Made by a program: the position numbers and the translations under genes. Below the pieces are notes generated by a model. It worked only from the letters and a program-made list of their open reading frames with translations, did not search any database and was not told the origin of the DNA. 64,000 nt of DNA from Tolypothrix sp. PCC 7712 (GTDB taxonomy: Bacteria > Cyanobacteriota > Cyanobacteriia > Cyanobacteriales > Nostocaceae). Below, in pieces: positions 9,092 through 17,899 of this stretch. The number at the start of each line of letters is the position of its first letter. Position 1 is the stretch's first letter. The DNA lies in the NCBI RefSeq assembly GCF_025860405.1, contig NZ_CP063789.1, positions 1 to 64,000 on the forward strand, written 5' to 3'.

Positions 9092-11773
9092 ATGGGATGG
9101 AAAAAATATTTTCTGTTAGCCCTAATTATCCTATCACTGACCATCTCTAAGTCTTATGGAGTTAATTACCAAGTAAAATTACTAGGCTCAACCGCGATCG
9201 CTCAAACGACAAATGACCGCAAAGCAGAAGCAGACAGGTTATTGGAGCAAGGTAATAAGCAGTTTGAAATGAGTCAATTCAAAGAGGCGTTGCAGTCTTG
9301 GGAACAGTCATTGGCTATTTATCGAGAAATCGGCGATCGCCAGGGTGAGGCTACTTCTTTGCTGAGATTGGGAAATGTTTACGATAGCCAGGAAGATTAC
9401 GGCAAAGCCATTGATTACTACCTACGTTCTTTAGCCATTTTCAAGCAAATTGGAAACAGTCAGGGTGAGGGTGCTTCTTTGGAAAATCTGGGGAGTGCTT
9501 ACGATGGCTGGGGAGATTACGGCAAAGCTATTGATTACCACCTGCAATCTTTAGCTATCTCTAAGAAAATCGGAGACCGTCGAGGTGAAGCTACTTCTTT
9601 GGGAAACCTGGGAATTATTTACAATAGACTGGGATATTACCGTAGAGCTATTGATTACCACCTGCAATCTTTAGCTATCTCTAAGAAAATCGGAAACCGT
9701 AGGGGTGAAGCTGCTTCTCTAGGGGGTCTAGGAAATGCTTACGATAACCTGGGGTATTACCGCGAAGCCATCGATCACCACTTGCAATGTTTAGCCATCT
9801 TCAAGAAAATTGGAAATCCCCAAAGTGAAGCTGCTTCTTTGGGTAATTTGGGAAATGTTTACGATAGCCTCGGAGATTATCACGAAGCTATTGATTACCA
9901 CCTGCAATCTTTAGCTATCTCTAAGAAAATCGGAAACCGTAGGGGTGAAGCTGCTTCTCTAGGGGGTCTAGGAAATGCTTACCATAGCCTCGGAGATTAT
10001 CACGAAGCTATTAATTACCATTTGCAATCTTTAGCGATCAAAAAGAAAATCGGAGACCGTCGAGGTGAAGCTGCTTCTTTGGGGAATCTAGGAAATGCTT
10101 ACAATAATCTGCGAGGCTATCACGAAGCTATTGATTACCACCTACAATCTTTAGCTATCTCTAAGAAAATCGGAGACCGTCGAGGTGAAGCTACTTCTTT
10201 GGGGAATCTGGGAAATGTTTACGATAGCCTCGGAGATTATCGCAAAGCTATTGATTATCACCGTAGGTCTTTAGCAATCGAAAAGAAACTTGGAAACCGC
10301 CAGGGTCAAGCTGCTTCTTGGAACAATCTCGGAGAAACTCTCCGCAAATATGGAAAACTAGCAGCAGCAGAAAACAACCTCCGCCAAGCAATTGAGACTT
10401 GGGAAAACATCCGACAAGATTTAGGTAACAAAGATACCTGGAAAGTTTCCATCTTTGAAGAACAAGCACGCACATATAGTCTACTGCAACAAGTTCTCGT
10501 CGCTCAAAAAAAACCTCAAGAAGCTTTAGTCATTTCCGAACAAGGACGAACCCGTGCTTTGGTGGAAATATTGTTACGGCGAATCAGTCAAAAAACAGAT
10601 GTACAACTGATTCCAGTAAACCTAAATCTGGCAGAAATTAAACAAATTGCTCAAAAACAAAATGCTACCCTAGTTGAATATTCTATTGTTTTTGATAATC
10701 AACTTTATATCTGGGTAATTCCACCTCAAGGTGAAGTTCAATTTCGTCCTGTTAACCTTCCCAAAGATATTTCTCTCCAGGAATTGGTGAAACTCAGTCG
10801 TGAATCTATTGGTGCTAAGGGACGTGATAGCGACGACAAATCTACTTCCCAAGAAGCTAATTCTCAAAACCGCTTACAACAACTTCATCAACTTCTAATC
10901 AAACCTATTGCTGGCTTGTTACCCCAAGATGAAAAACAAAGGGTTATTTTCATTCCCCATCAAGAATTATTTTTGGTTCCTTTCGTTGCACTCCAAGACG
11001 ACAAAAATCAATATCTAATTGAAAAACACACCATCCTCACCGCTCCTTCCATTCAAGCACTAAGTTTAACTCCAAAAGATAAACAAGCAGAAAACAATCA
11101 AAATACATCTGTTCTTCCTCGTGGGGAGTCAGCTTTAATTGTTGGTAATCCTACTATGCCTAAAGAAGGAGTAGGGAAAGATTTAAAACCTTTAGACCCA
11201 CTACCTGGTGCAAAAGTAGAAGCCGAAAAAATTGCAGAGATGCTGGATACCAAAGCTCTTATTGGAGACCAAGCTACGGAGTCAGTGATTGTCGAAAAAA
11301 TGGCATCTGCCAAACTAATTCATTTTGCTACCCACGGTTTACTTGATAGTATCAATGCTATCGGTTCTCCCGGTGCTATTGCTCTGGCTCCTTCTAGCAA
11401 GGATGATGGCTTCCTCACCACTAGTGAAATTATGGAGTATTTTGGACTTCCAGAAAAATCCCCTTTACAAGCTGAATTGGTCGTACTGAGTGCTTGTGAC
11501 ACAGGTAGAGGTGATATTAGAGGAGAAGGTGTAATTGGTTTATCCCGTGCTTTTATGGCTTCCGGTGTTCCCACTTTGGTAGTCTCTTTATGGACTGTGC
11601 CGGATGGTGATACTGTAAAGTTGATGACTGATTTTTATACCAATATCGACAAGCATAAATTTGATAAAGCTACAGCGATGCGTCAGGCAATGTTAAGTAT
11701 GCTCAAGGATGACGACGGAAATCCTGACCCCAAAGCCTGGGCTGCTTTTACTGTAATTGGTAAGGCTGAGTAA
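9092..11773 (+). CDS. TPR-CHAT protein (paralogue 2)
   Basis: This 893-residue paralogue of the preceding gene has the same signal segment (MGWKKYFLLALIILSLTIS), about nine 40-residue TPR units, a helical linker and a CHAT domain with His748 (FATHG) and Cys802 (SACDTG). The first about 75 residues and the CHAT half are very close to paralogue 1, while the repeats differ in order and in their exposed residues. This fits a duplicated effector with a diversified sensing array. The CHAT half is almost identical to that of paralogue 3, which implies recent gene conversion. The two genes have separate upstream elements, so each can be transcribed alone. Confidence 0.88.
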   Translation: MGWKKYFLLALIILSLTISKSYGVNYQVKLLGSTAIAQTTNDRKAEADRLLEQGNKQFEMSQFKEALQSWEQSLAIYREIGDRQGEATSLLRLGNVYDSQEDYGKAIDYYLRSLAIFKQIGNSQGEGASLENLGSAYDGWGDYGKAIDYHLQSLAISKKIGDRRGEATSLGNLGIIYNRLGYYRRAIDYHLQSLAISKKIGNRRGEAASLGGLGNAYDNLGYYREAIDHHLQCLAIFKKIGNPQSEAASLGNLGNVYDSLGDYHEAIDYHLQSLAISKKIGNRRGEAASLGGLGNAYHSLGDYHEAINYHLQSLAIKKKIGDRRGEAASLGNLGNAYNNLRGYHEAIDYHLQSLAISKKIGDRRGEATSLGNLGNVYDSLGDYRKAIDYHRRSLAIEKKLGNRQGQAASWNNLGETLRKYGKLAAAENNLRQAIETWENIRQDLGNKDTWKVSIFEEQARTYSLLQQVLVAQKKPQEALVISEQGRTRALVEILLRRISQKTDVQLIPVNLNLAEIKQIAQKQNATLVEYSIVFDNQLYIWVIPPQGEVQFRPVNLPKDISLQELVKLSRESIGAKGRDSDDKSTSQEANSQNRLQQLHQLLIKPIAGLLPQDEKQRVIFIPHQELFLVPFVALQDDKNQYLIEKHTILTAPSIQALSLTPKDKQAENNQNTSVLPRGESALIVGNPTMPKEGVGKDLKPLDPLPGAKVEAEKIAEMLDTKALIGDQATESVIVEKMASAKLIHFATHGLLDSINAIGSPGAIALAPSSKDDGFLTTSEIMEYFGLPEKSPLQAELVVLSACDTGRGDIRGEGVIGLSRAFMASGVPTLVVSLWTVPDGDTVKLMTDFYTNIDKHKFDKATAMRQAMLSMLKDDDGNPDPKAWAAFTVIGKAE

Positions 11774-11810
11774 TTCTGCGGCTTAGAATTCAACATTAAT
11801 TACCAAAAAA

Positions 11811-11838
11811 TGCATAGGGTTCGATTGTTAACAGATAT
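11811..11838 (+). promoter_or_regulatory. Bipartite CHAT-cluster element, copy e
   Basis: TGCATAGG, 14 bases, AGATAT, ending 111 bases before the DUF928 ATG at 11950. That leader is longer than for the other copies. No copy was found directly in front of the TPR-CHAT gene at 12825. Confidence 0.5.
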
Positions 11839-11949
11839 ATCAGGACAATACAGTAACCAGCGAGCATAGCATCTAGTTACTGTATTTACATTAAATAAAT
11901 CAGTAGTGCTAATACTATTCTGCTAACTTAGCTTTAAGGAAAATATCTA

Positions 11950-12672
11950 ATGATAAAACTCAGAAATGCCAAGTCTGCACTGTGGTTGATAGTTGTGGTA
12001 TCAGTTGGTTTATCTGCATTACCACTAGAAGCAGCTATTAAACAAAACTTTGCCACTCAAGAGATTTTGAAGAGTAATAATCGCCAATTACTTACTTTCT
12101 CTTTGGGTGATATCTGGGATAGACTGCGACGCAAAAAAGGTAAGCGCGGTTCGCGAGATGGAGATGGGAGCGAAAAAAACCTGTGCATGATTGCTCCTGG
12201 TAAGCTGGAAGACCAAAATGATGGTAAGGGAAGTCTAGTAATTTGGGGTAATAAACCTGTATTTTTGTGGCAGGGAGAAATCGTGGGAATAGAGGTGCGC
12301 CATACTCGCAGCGATAAATTAATGTGGAGTCAAAATTTTAACCCAACGACTCGTAGCGTTACTCGTAGCGTTATTTATCAGGGAGAGCCGTTACAACCGG
12401 GTGAAGATTACTTTTGGCGGGAAAAACTTCCTTTAAAACAACTTCCCAGCAAGCAATCGTTTAGGATGATGAAAGCAGAAGATCGCGATCGCATTTCTGC
12501 TGAGTTGAAGGAACTGGAAAGCAAGCCGAATGCTTTGGAAAGAATTAACTACTTCTCACAAAAGCAACTTTGGTCAGATGTGCTTCGGGAAATTTATTCA
12601 GTACCAAATCCCTCCCCTGAGTTAAAACAGACGATTAATCAAATCCAAGGTCATAATTTCTGTTCTCAGTAG
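11950..12672 (+). CDS. DUF928 family exported protein
   Basis: A 240-residue protein with a clear N-terminal signal peptide (hydrophobic core LWLIVVVSVGLSALPLEAA). The body contains an Ig-like or beta-rich segment with WGNKPVFLWQGEIVGIEVR and LQPGEDYFW, typical of the cyanobacterial DUF928 family that accompanies CHAT and CHASE2 genes. The family function is unknown; periplasmic location is inferred. A TAAGGA sequence lies upstream of the ATG. Between residues about 60 and 75 there is a basic, low-complexity stretch (RLRRKKGKRGSRDGDG). It precedes the third TPR-CHAT gene and may be transcribed with it through the hairpin at 12746-12790. Confidence 0.7.
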   Translation: MIKLRNAKSALWLIVVVSVGLSALPLEAAIKQNFATQEILKSNNRQLLTFSLGDIWDRLRRKKGKRGSRDGDGSEKNLCMIAPGKLEDQNDGKGSLVIWGNKPVFLWQGEIVGIEVRHTRSDKLMWSQNFNPTTRSVTRSVIYQGEPLQPGEDYFWREKLPLKQLPSKQSFRMMKAEDRDRISAELKELESKPNALERINYFSQKQLWSDVLREIYSVPNPSPELKQTINQIQGHNFCSQ

Positions 12673-12745
12673 AAAGACGAGCGAGCATAAACTAGGATTT
12701 GTGTTGTTGTAATAGGAGTCATTACAGAGTTTTCTAATATCTACA

Positions 12746-12790
12746 CAATGCTTGAATTGACAAAATATGCTTTTGTCAATTCAAGCATTG
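12746..12790 (+). terminator. Perfect 20-bp stem-loop in leader of TPR-CHAT gene
   Basis: Two 20-base arms (12746-12765 and 12771-12790, beginning CAATGCTTGAATTGAC) pair perfectly around a five-base loop, TATGC. The downstream side is AAATATTTTTG, so termination is possible but the T tract is interrupted. The stem ends 34 bases before the ATG at 12825, so it could act as an intergenic terminator, an attenuator or an RNA-processing site between the DUF928 and CHAT genes. Confidence 0.6.
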
Positions 12791-12824
12791 AAATATTTTT
12801 GAAATTAGGACAATTGTTATTGCT

Positions 12825-15566
12825 ATGAGATTTAACAAGAATTTTTTCGTACTAATAATTACTTTATCAGTAACCATGTTTGGGTCTTGCGGGCTTAATT
12901 TAAAGCTGAGATTATTTCCTTCAAAAGCAGTCGCTCAAACAGTAGTTTATCAGAAAACCAAAGCAGACCAACTACTTGAGAAAGGTAAGAAAGATTTTGA
13001 TAGCAGTGAATTTTCCAAGGCTTTGGAGTCTTGGAAACAATCATTGAATCTCTATAGAGAAATTGGAGACAGCCAAGGTGAAGCTATATCTATGGGGAAC
13101 CTGGGACGTGTTTACCATGAACTCGGTGATTATCGTACAGCCATTGATTATCACCAAAATTATTTAGACATCACAAAGAAAATTGGAGACCACAAAGGTG
13201 AAGCTGCATCGTTGAACAATCTAGGTTCTACTTACGCTAGTCTGGGAGATTATAATAAAGCCATTTCTAACTACACGGAAAGTTTAGCTATTGCTAGAAA
13301 TATCAAAGATAGCCAAGGTGAAGCTGTATCGTTGAACAATCTAGGTTCTACTTACGCTAGTCTGGGAGATTATAATAAGGCTATTTATTATCAACAACAA
13401 TATCAAAATGTTTATCAAATACAATCTTTAGCTGTTGTAAATAACTCTGGCAAAGTTATTGCTATTGCTTCCCAACAACAATATCAAAATGGAAATGGTT
13501 ATCAGCAGCAATCTCAACAGCAATCTATAGCTGTCACAAGTGTCTCTAGTTCTTCTTCGCAACTACAATCTTCATCTATCGCTATCGCCGGTAACTCTAG
13601 TACAGCTATTGCTATTAGTTATCAACAACAATATCCAAATGGTTATCAACAGCAATCTTTAGCTGTCGCAGGTGACTATAGTAAAGCCATTAATTACTAC
13701 AACAAATCTTTAGAATTCAACAAGAAAATTGGAAACAAGCTAGGTGAAGTAGCATCTCTAACAGGTTTAGGAGATGCTTACCTAAAAAAAGGGGATCATG
13801 GCACTGCTATTAGGTATATTAGTCAATCTTTAGATATCGCCAAGAAAATTGGAGATATTCAAGGTGAAGCTTCATCTTTGTTAGTTTTAGGGAATATTTC
13901 TCTTCAAACAGAGGACTATAAAAAAGCTATTGATAGCTTTAACCAATCTTTAAATATCTACCGAAAAATAGGAAACCGTAAAGGAGAGGCTCAATCTCAG
14001 GAAAATCTTGGAAATGCTTACCTTAAAAAAGGTGAATATGACAAAGCTGTGAATTTACTCCAGATATCTTTAGCTATCACTAAGAAAATTGGATATCGTC
14101 CAGGTGAGGCTTCATCTCTGAACAATCTCGGAAAAGCACTATTTCTATCTGGAAAGTTTGCAGATGCAGAGAAATACCTTAATCAGGCAATTGAAACTTT
14201 GGAAGCTATTCGAGGGCTTTTAGGTAACCAAGAAAATTGGAAAATTTCTATTTTTGAACAACAAGCCCAGACCTACCAACTGCTGCAACAAGTTCTCGTT
14301 GCTCAACAAAGACCCCAAAAAGCTCTAGTCATTGCCGAACAGGGAAGAAACCGTGTTTTAGTGGAAATATTATTTAGACGAAAATATCGGGAATTGGACA
14401 CATTAATGATTCCACCACCTCTTACTATAGAAGAAATTCAAAAAATAGCTAGAGAGCAAAAATCCACCCTAATTGAATATTCTGTTACTTTGGATAAAAT
14501 ATTTATTTGGGTGATTCCACCTCGAGGTAAAATACAATTTCGTTTTGTCAATATTCCCAAAGATATTTCTCTGAAAGAACAGGTCAAAGTAAGTCGTGAA
14601 TTTATAGGTGTTAGAGGTAGTAACAATCATCATTCCACTTCAACAGTCGGTAGTTTTAACACACGATTGCGGCAATTGCATCAAATTTTAATTGAACCTA
14701 TTGCTGATTTGTTACCCCAAGATGAAACACAAAGGGTTATTTTCATTCCCCATCAAGAGTTATTTTTGGTTCCTTTCGTCGCACTCCAAAATGAAAAAAA
14801 TGAATACCTAATTGAAAAACACACCATCCTCACCGCACCTTCCATTCAAGCACTGAGTTTAACTCAAAAAGATAAACAAGCAGAAAACAATCAAAATACA
14901 TCTGTTCTTCCTCGTGGTGAGTCAGCTTTGATCGTTGGTAATCCTACTATGCCTAAAGAAGGAGTAGGGAAAGATTTAAAACCTTTAGACCCACTCCCTG
15001 GTGCAAAAGTAGAAGCCGAAAAAATTGCAGAGATGCTGGATACTAAAGCCCTCATTGGAGACCAAGCTACGGAATCAGCCATTGTGCAAAAAATGGCATC
15101 TGCCAAACTAATTCATTTTGCTACCCACGGTTTACTTGATAGTATCAATGCTATCGGTTATCCCGGTGCTATTGCTCTGGCTCCTTCTAGCAAGGATGAT
15201 GGCTTCCTCACCACTAGTGAAATTATGGAGCATTTTGGACTTCCAAAAAAATCCCCTTTACAAGCTGAATTGGTCGTACTAAGTGCTTGTGACACAGGTA
15301 GAGGTGATATCAAAGGTGAAGGTGTAATTGGTTTATCCCATGCTTTTATGGCTTCCGGTGTCCCCACTTTAGTAGTGTCTTTGTGGACTGTGCCGGATAG
15401 TGATACTGTAAAGTTGATGACTGACTTTTACACCAATATCGACAAGCGTAAATTTGATAAAGCTACAGCAATGCGTCAGGCGATGTTAAGTATGCTCCGC
15501 GATAATAACGGGAATCCTGACCCCAAAGCCTGGGCTGCTTTTACTGTGATTGGTAAGGCTGAGTGA
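12825..15566 (+). CDS. TPR-CHAT protein with Q/N/S-rich insertion (paralogue 3)
   Basis: A 913-residue protein: a lipoprotein-like or signal N-terminus (residues 1-38, containing FGSCG), four TPR units (about 45-190), a glutamine/serine/asparagine-rich segment (about 190-283), further TPR units (about 283-440), a linker, and a CHAT domain with His768 (FATHG) and Cys822 (SACDTG). The low-complexity segment consists of degenerate repeats of a QQQYQNGYQQQSLAVA type and breaks the 40-residue TPR rhythm. It looks prion-like. The CHAT half is nearly identical to paralogue 2, although the N-terminal half is clearly divergent. Codon use shows no frameshift, so the insertion is likely expressed. Confidence 0.87.
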   Translation: MRFNKNFFVLIITLSVTMFGSCGLNLKLRLFPSKAVAQTVVYQKTKADQLLEKGKKDFDSSEFSKALESWKQSLNLYREIGDSQGEAISMGNLGRVYHELGDYRTAIDYHQNYLDITKKIGDHKGEAASLNNLGSTYASLGDYNKAISNYTESLAIARNIKDSQGEAVSLNNLGSTYASLGDYNKAIYYQQQYQNVYQIQSLAVVNNSGKVIAIASQQQYQNGNGYQQQSQQQSIAVTSVSSSSSQLQSSSIAIAGNSSTAIAISYQQQYPNGYQQQSLAVAGDYSKAINYYNKSLEFNKKIGNKLGEVASLTGLGDAYLKKGDHGTAIRYISQSLDIAKKIGDIQGEASSLLVLGNISLQTEDYKKAIDSFNQSLNIYRKIGNRKGEAQSQENLGNAYLKKGEYDKAVNLLQISLAITKKIGYRPGEASSLNNLGKALFLSGKFADAEKYLNQAIETLEAIRGLLGNQENWKISIFEQQAQTYQLLQQVLVAQQRPQKALVIAEQGRNRVLVEILFRRKYRELDTLMIPPPLTIEEIQKIAREQKSTLIEYSVTLDKIFIWVIPPRGKIQFRFVNIPKDISLKEQVKVSREFIGVRGSNNHHSTSTVGSFNTRLRQLHQILIEPIADLLPQDETQRVIFIPHQELFLVPFVALQNEKNEYLIEKHTILTAPSIQALSLTQKDKQAENNQNTSVLPRGESALIVGNPTMPKEGVGKDLKPLDPLPGAKVEAEKIAEMLDTKALIGDQATESAIVQKMASAKLIHFATHGLLDSINAIGYPGAIALAPSSKDDGFLTTSEIMEHFGLPKKSPLQAELVVLSACDTGRGDIKGEGVIGLSHAFMASGVPTLVVSLWTVPDSDTVKLMTDFYTNIDKRKFDKATAMRQAMLSMLRDNNGNPDPKAWAAFTVIGKAE

Positions 15567-15982
15567 TTCCGTAGTTTAGAATTCAAAATTAATGCGGCTG
15601 GGTGTCATTTATTTGGGAACTACTGTCCAGTCTTGGCGGCTTGAGCCGCCTCAGTTCAAGATTTTCACCCCTAGACAAGGCAGGAAGCGCAGTCTGCATC
15701 AGCGTCTACACCGCCCGATATAGCAAAGTGGTTAAGTGTTGCGTCCGTAGGGGATCAATAACGGGATACTTTCGGGAGCAAAAATTCACGTTATATAAAT
15801 TTTCTACAACGTGAAGCTCTTATCTGGTAAAGCATTTTGCGATTCATGGTGTTTTTAGTACCTATAAGCAGACGAATCCACACAGCTGTGGGGAGGGGTA
15901 GGATTGGTGAAATAACTTTGAAATTTTTGCAACACAACAAAAAAGTTGTGTTACATTATAAGCACAACAAAAAAGTTGTGAC
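15567..15982. other. Noncoding gap between CHAT cluster and seven-gene operon
   Basis: No convincing gene. A short GC-rich hairpin (GGCGGC, TTGA, GCCGCC at 15635-15650) lies just downstream of the CHAT gene and may help terminate transcription, though it lacks a T run. The right end holds the twin palindromes described separately. Confidence 0.5.
15932..15980 (+). promoter_or_regulatory. Twin palindromic operators before the seven-gene operon
   Basis: Two inverted repeats share the core CACAAC, AAAAAA, GTTGTG. The first spans 15932-15953 with 8-base arms; the second spans 15963-15980 and ends two bases before the ATG at 15983. Their centres are 29 bp apart, close to three helical turns, and a -10-like TACATTAT (15953-15960) sits between them. 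This is the arrangement expected of an autoregulated promoter; the XRE-type protein encoded second in the operon is the obvious candidate repressor. Confidence 0.65.
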
Positions 15983-16420
15983 ATGATACCAACGTTTAAC
16001 CCTGATGGAAACTTGCCTCCAGGAGTGCATTGGACTAAATGGCAAGAATTCGTGGAACGATTTGGCACGACACCACGCCGACAGCAACTTCTCAAGGGAC
16101 TGAAGTCTGCCATAGATTCACTGTCAAAGGCAGGTTGCCAAGTGATTTATATCGATGGCAGTTTCGTAACGGAGAAGGAAAATCCTAATGATTATGACGG
16201 CTGCTGGGATGTTACAGGTGTTGATCCCCACCTACTTGACCCCATTTTGCTTAACTTCGACAATGGTCGATCTGCCCAAAAAATTAAGTACCAAGGAGAA
16301 CTCTTCCCAGCGCAAACATCAGAAAGTATTACTGGAAAAACATTTTTAGAGTTTTTCCAGGTTGATAAGAACACTGGCAACCCCAAAGGCATTGTTGCCA
16401 TAGATTTGCGGAGGGTATAG
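15983..16420 (+). CDS. DUF6932-like nucleotidyltransferase-fold protein
   Basis: A 145-residue protein with the hallmark of minimal nucleotidyltransferases: Gly59-Ser60 in YIDGSFVT, Asp70 and Asp72 in NPNDYDG, and a possible third acidic residue, Asp141, in IVAIDL. Proteins of this type are often annotated DUF6932 and occur beside DNA-binding regulators, sometimes as toxin-antitoxin partners. Whether this one is active is unknown. The start codon lies immediately after a palindromic operator and has no clear Shine-Dalgarno, so a repressor bound there could also hinder initiation. The next gene starts two bases after its stop. Confidence 0.55.
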   Translation: MIPTFNPDGNLPPGVHWTKWQEFVERFGTTPRRQQLLKGLKSAIDSLSKAGCQVIYIDGSFVTEKENPNDYDGCWDVTGVDPHLLDPILLNFDNGRSAQKIKYQGELFPAQTSESITGKTFLEFFQVDKNTGNPKGIVAIDLRRV

Positions 16421-16422
16421 CT

Positions 16423-17886
16423 ATGATCAAGAACGAGCGGCAGTACCGTATAACAAAGGCCCAAATAGATAAGTTCTCACGTGCGTTAGAAGAACTTGCT
16501 GAACAATCACAATCTAACCAAAAGGTGCATCCAATACTGCAAAAGGCTCAAGCGGATGCGTTACAGAGCCAGCTTACCGATCTGCGTAAACAATTAGAGG
16601 AATACGAGGCATTAAAATCAGGTCAGCAGGCAGTGCTGGCAATTGAATCATTAGAGGAACTACCACGCGCCCTGATCAAAGCACGCATTGCGGCTGGACT
16701 AAGCCAAAAAGATTTGGCTGAACGACTTAAACTCAAAGAACAGCAAATACAACGTTATGAAGATACAGAATATGCCTCTGCAAGCTTTGGGCGATTAGTC
16801 GAGGTAAGTCAGGCGCTTGGAATTAAGGTGCGAGAAGATGTTTTCTTGCGTAGTGTTCAAGGTTCACTAACTACACTGTTTCAGCGTCTAAATCAAGTTG
16901 GAATCGATCGCAATCTTGTACTTAGACGATTGCTTCCCCAATCAACAACAGCGAATATACAAACAGAAAAGTTAACTGAAGAAGAAGAAAGTAGCTTAGT
17001 CTTCCGTATTGCCACACTTTTGCAGCGGGTTTTTAAATTGACACCAACTGAAATTTTTAGCTCCAGTCCATTGCAGCTAAACACGGCAGCGTTAGGAACG
17101 GTTCGTTTTAAAGTTTCTGCACGGACAGATGAACGCCGTCTAAGCGCATATACAGTTTATGCCCATTTTCTGGCTCTCCTCTTACTGGAAGCGACATCAG
17201 ATTTGCCCAAGAAGCGAATTCCTACAGATGCTAATGAAGTTCGAGAAGCAATTATTTCAACTTATGGAAGCCTCACATTTAAAAATGCGTTGCAGTACCT
17301 TTGGAGTCTAGGTGTACCAGTGTTACCCCTGAAAGACCCTAGTGCGTTTCATGGAGCTTTTTGGCGTGTGGGAGGACGCAACGTGATTGTTCTCAAACAA
17401 CAAACGTCATCTGCTGCACGTTGGCTTTTTGACCTCCTTCATGAACTTTTTCATGCTGCACGGGAACCTGATTTAGATGAACGTACCGTTGTCGAAGCTG
17501 AAGAGACGGCTATTGAGCGACGGGAATCTCAAGAAGAGATGGAAGTAAATCTAGAGGCTGGGAATGTTGTGCTAAGTGGCCGTGCAGAGGAACTGGCTCA
17601 GATGTGTGTAGAAGCAGCAAACGGTAGCGTTGAGCGATTAAAGAGAGTTGTCCCTCAAATCGCTAAAAGAGAGAATGTTCCAGCTGATTCACTTGCCAAC
17701 TATATGGCATTTCGCTTGTCACTTCAGGGTATCAACTGGTGGGGAGCAGCAACTAATCTCCAGGTGACCAATGATAATCCTTGGCAAATTGCGCGTGATT
17801 TCCTTCTTGAGCAAACTAATTTCGGAAGACTAAATAATGTAGATTACAACTTACTTTTGCAAGCACTGTCTGATATAGATAACTGA
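16423..17886 (+). CDS. XRE regulator with ImmA/IrrE-type metallopeptidase domain
   Basis: A 487-residue protein. Residues 1-75 are a helical or coiled-coil segment. Residues about 80-137 are a Cro/C1-type helix-turn-helix (KARIAAGLSQKDLAERLKLK). The C-terminal half carries HELFH at 340-344, the HExxH zinc-protease motif of the ImmA/IrrE (COG2856) family. Such proteins typically cleave a repressor, or themselves relieve repression, after stress or phage infection. It is the likely sensor and regulator of this operon, acting at the twin palindromes upstream; this is inference from position. It follows the DUF6932 gene by two bases and precedes the next gene by 13. Confidence 0.85.
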   Translation: MIKNERQYRITKAQIDKFSRALEELAEQSQSNQKVHPILQKAQADALQSQLTDLRKQLEEYEALKSGQQAVLAIESLEELPRALIKARIAAGLSQKDLAERLKLKEQQIQRYEDTEYASASFGRLVEVSQALGIKVREDVFLRSVQGSLTTLFQRLNQVGIDRNLVLRRLLPQSTTANIQTEKLTEEEESSLVFRIATLLQRVFKLTPTEIFSSSPLQLNTAALGTVRFKVSARTDERRLSAYTVYAHFLALLLLEATSDLPKKRIPTDANEVREAIISTYGSLTFKNALQYLWSLGVPVLPLKDPSAFHGAFWRVGGRNVIVLKQQTSSAARWLFDLLHELFHAAREPDLDERTVVEAEETAIERRESQEEMEVNLEAGNVVLSGRAEELAQMCVEAANGSVERLKRVVPQIAKRENVPADSLANYMAFRLSLQGINWWGAATNLQVTNDNPWQIARDFLLEQTNFGRLNNVDYNLLLQALSDIDN

Positions 17887-17899
17887 GTATAAGCGTTTT

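Noticed and set aside
15712..15790. tRNA-like string (GCCCGATATAGCAAAGTGG)
   Set aside because: The D-arm-like start is not followed by a matching anticodon stem, T arm or acceptor partner.
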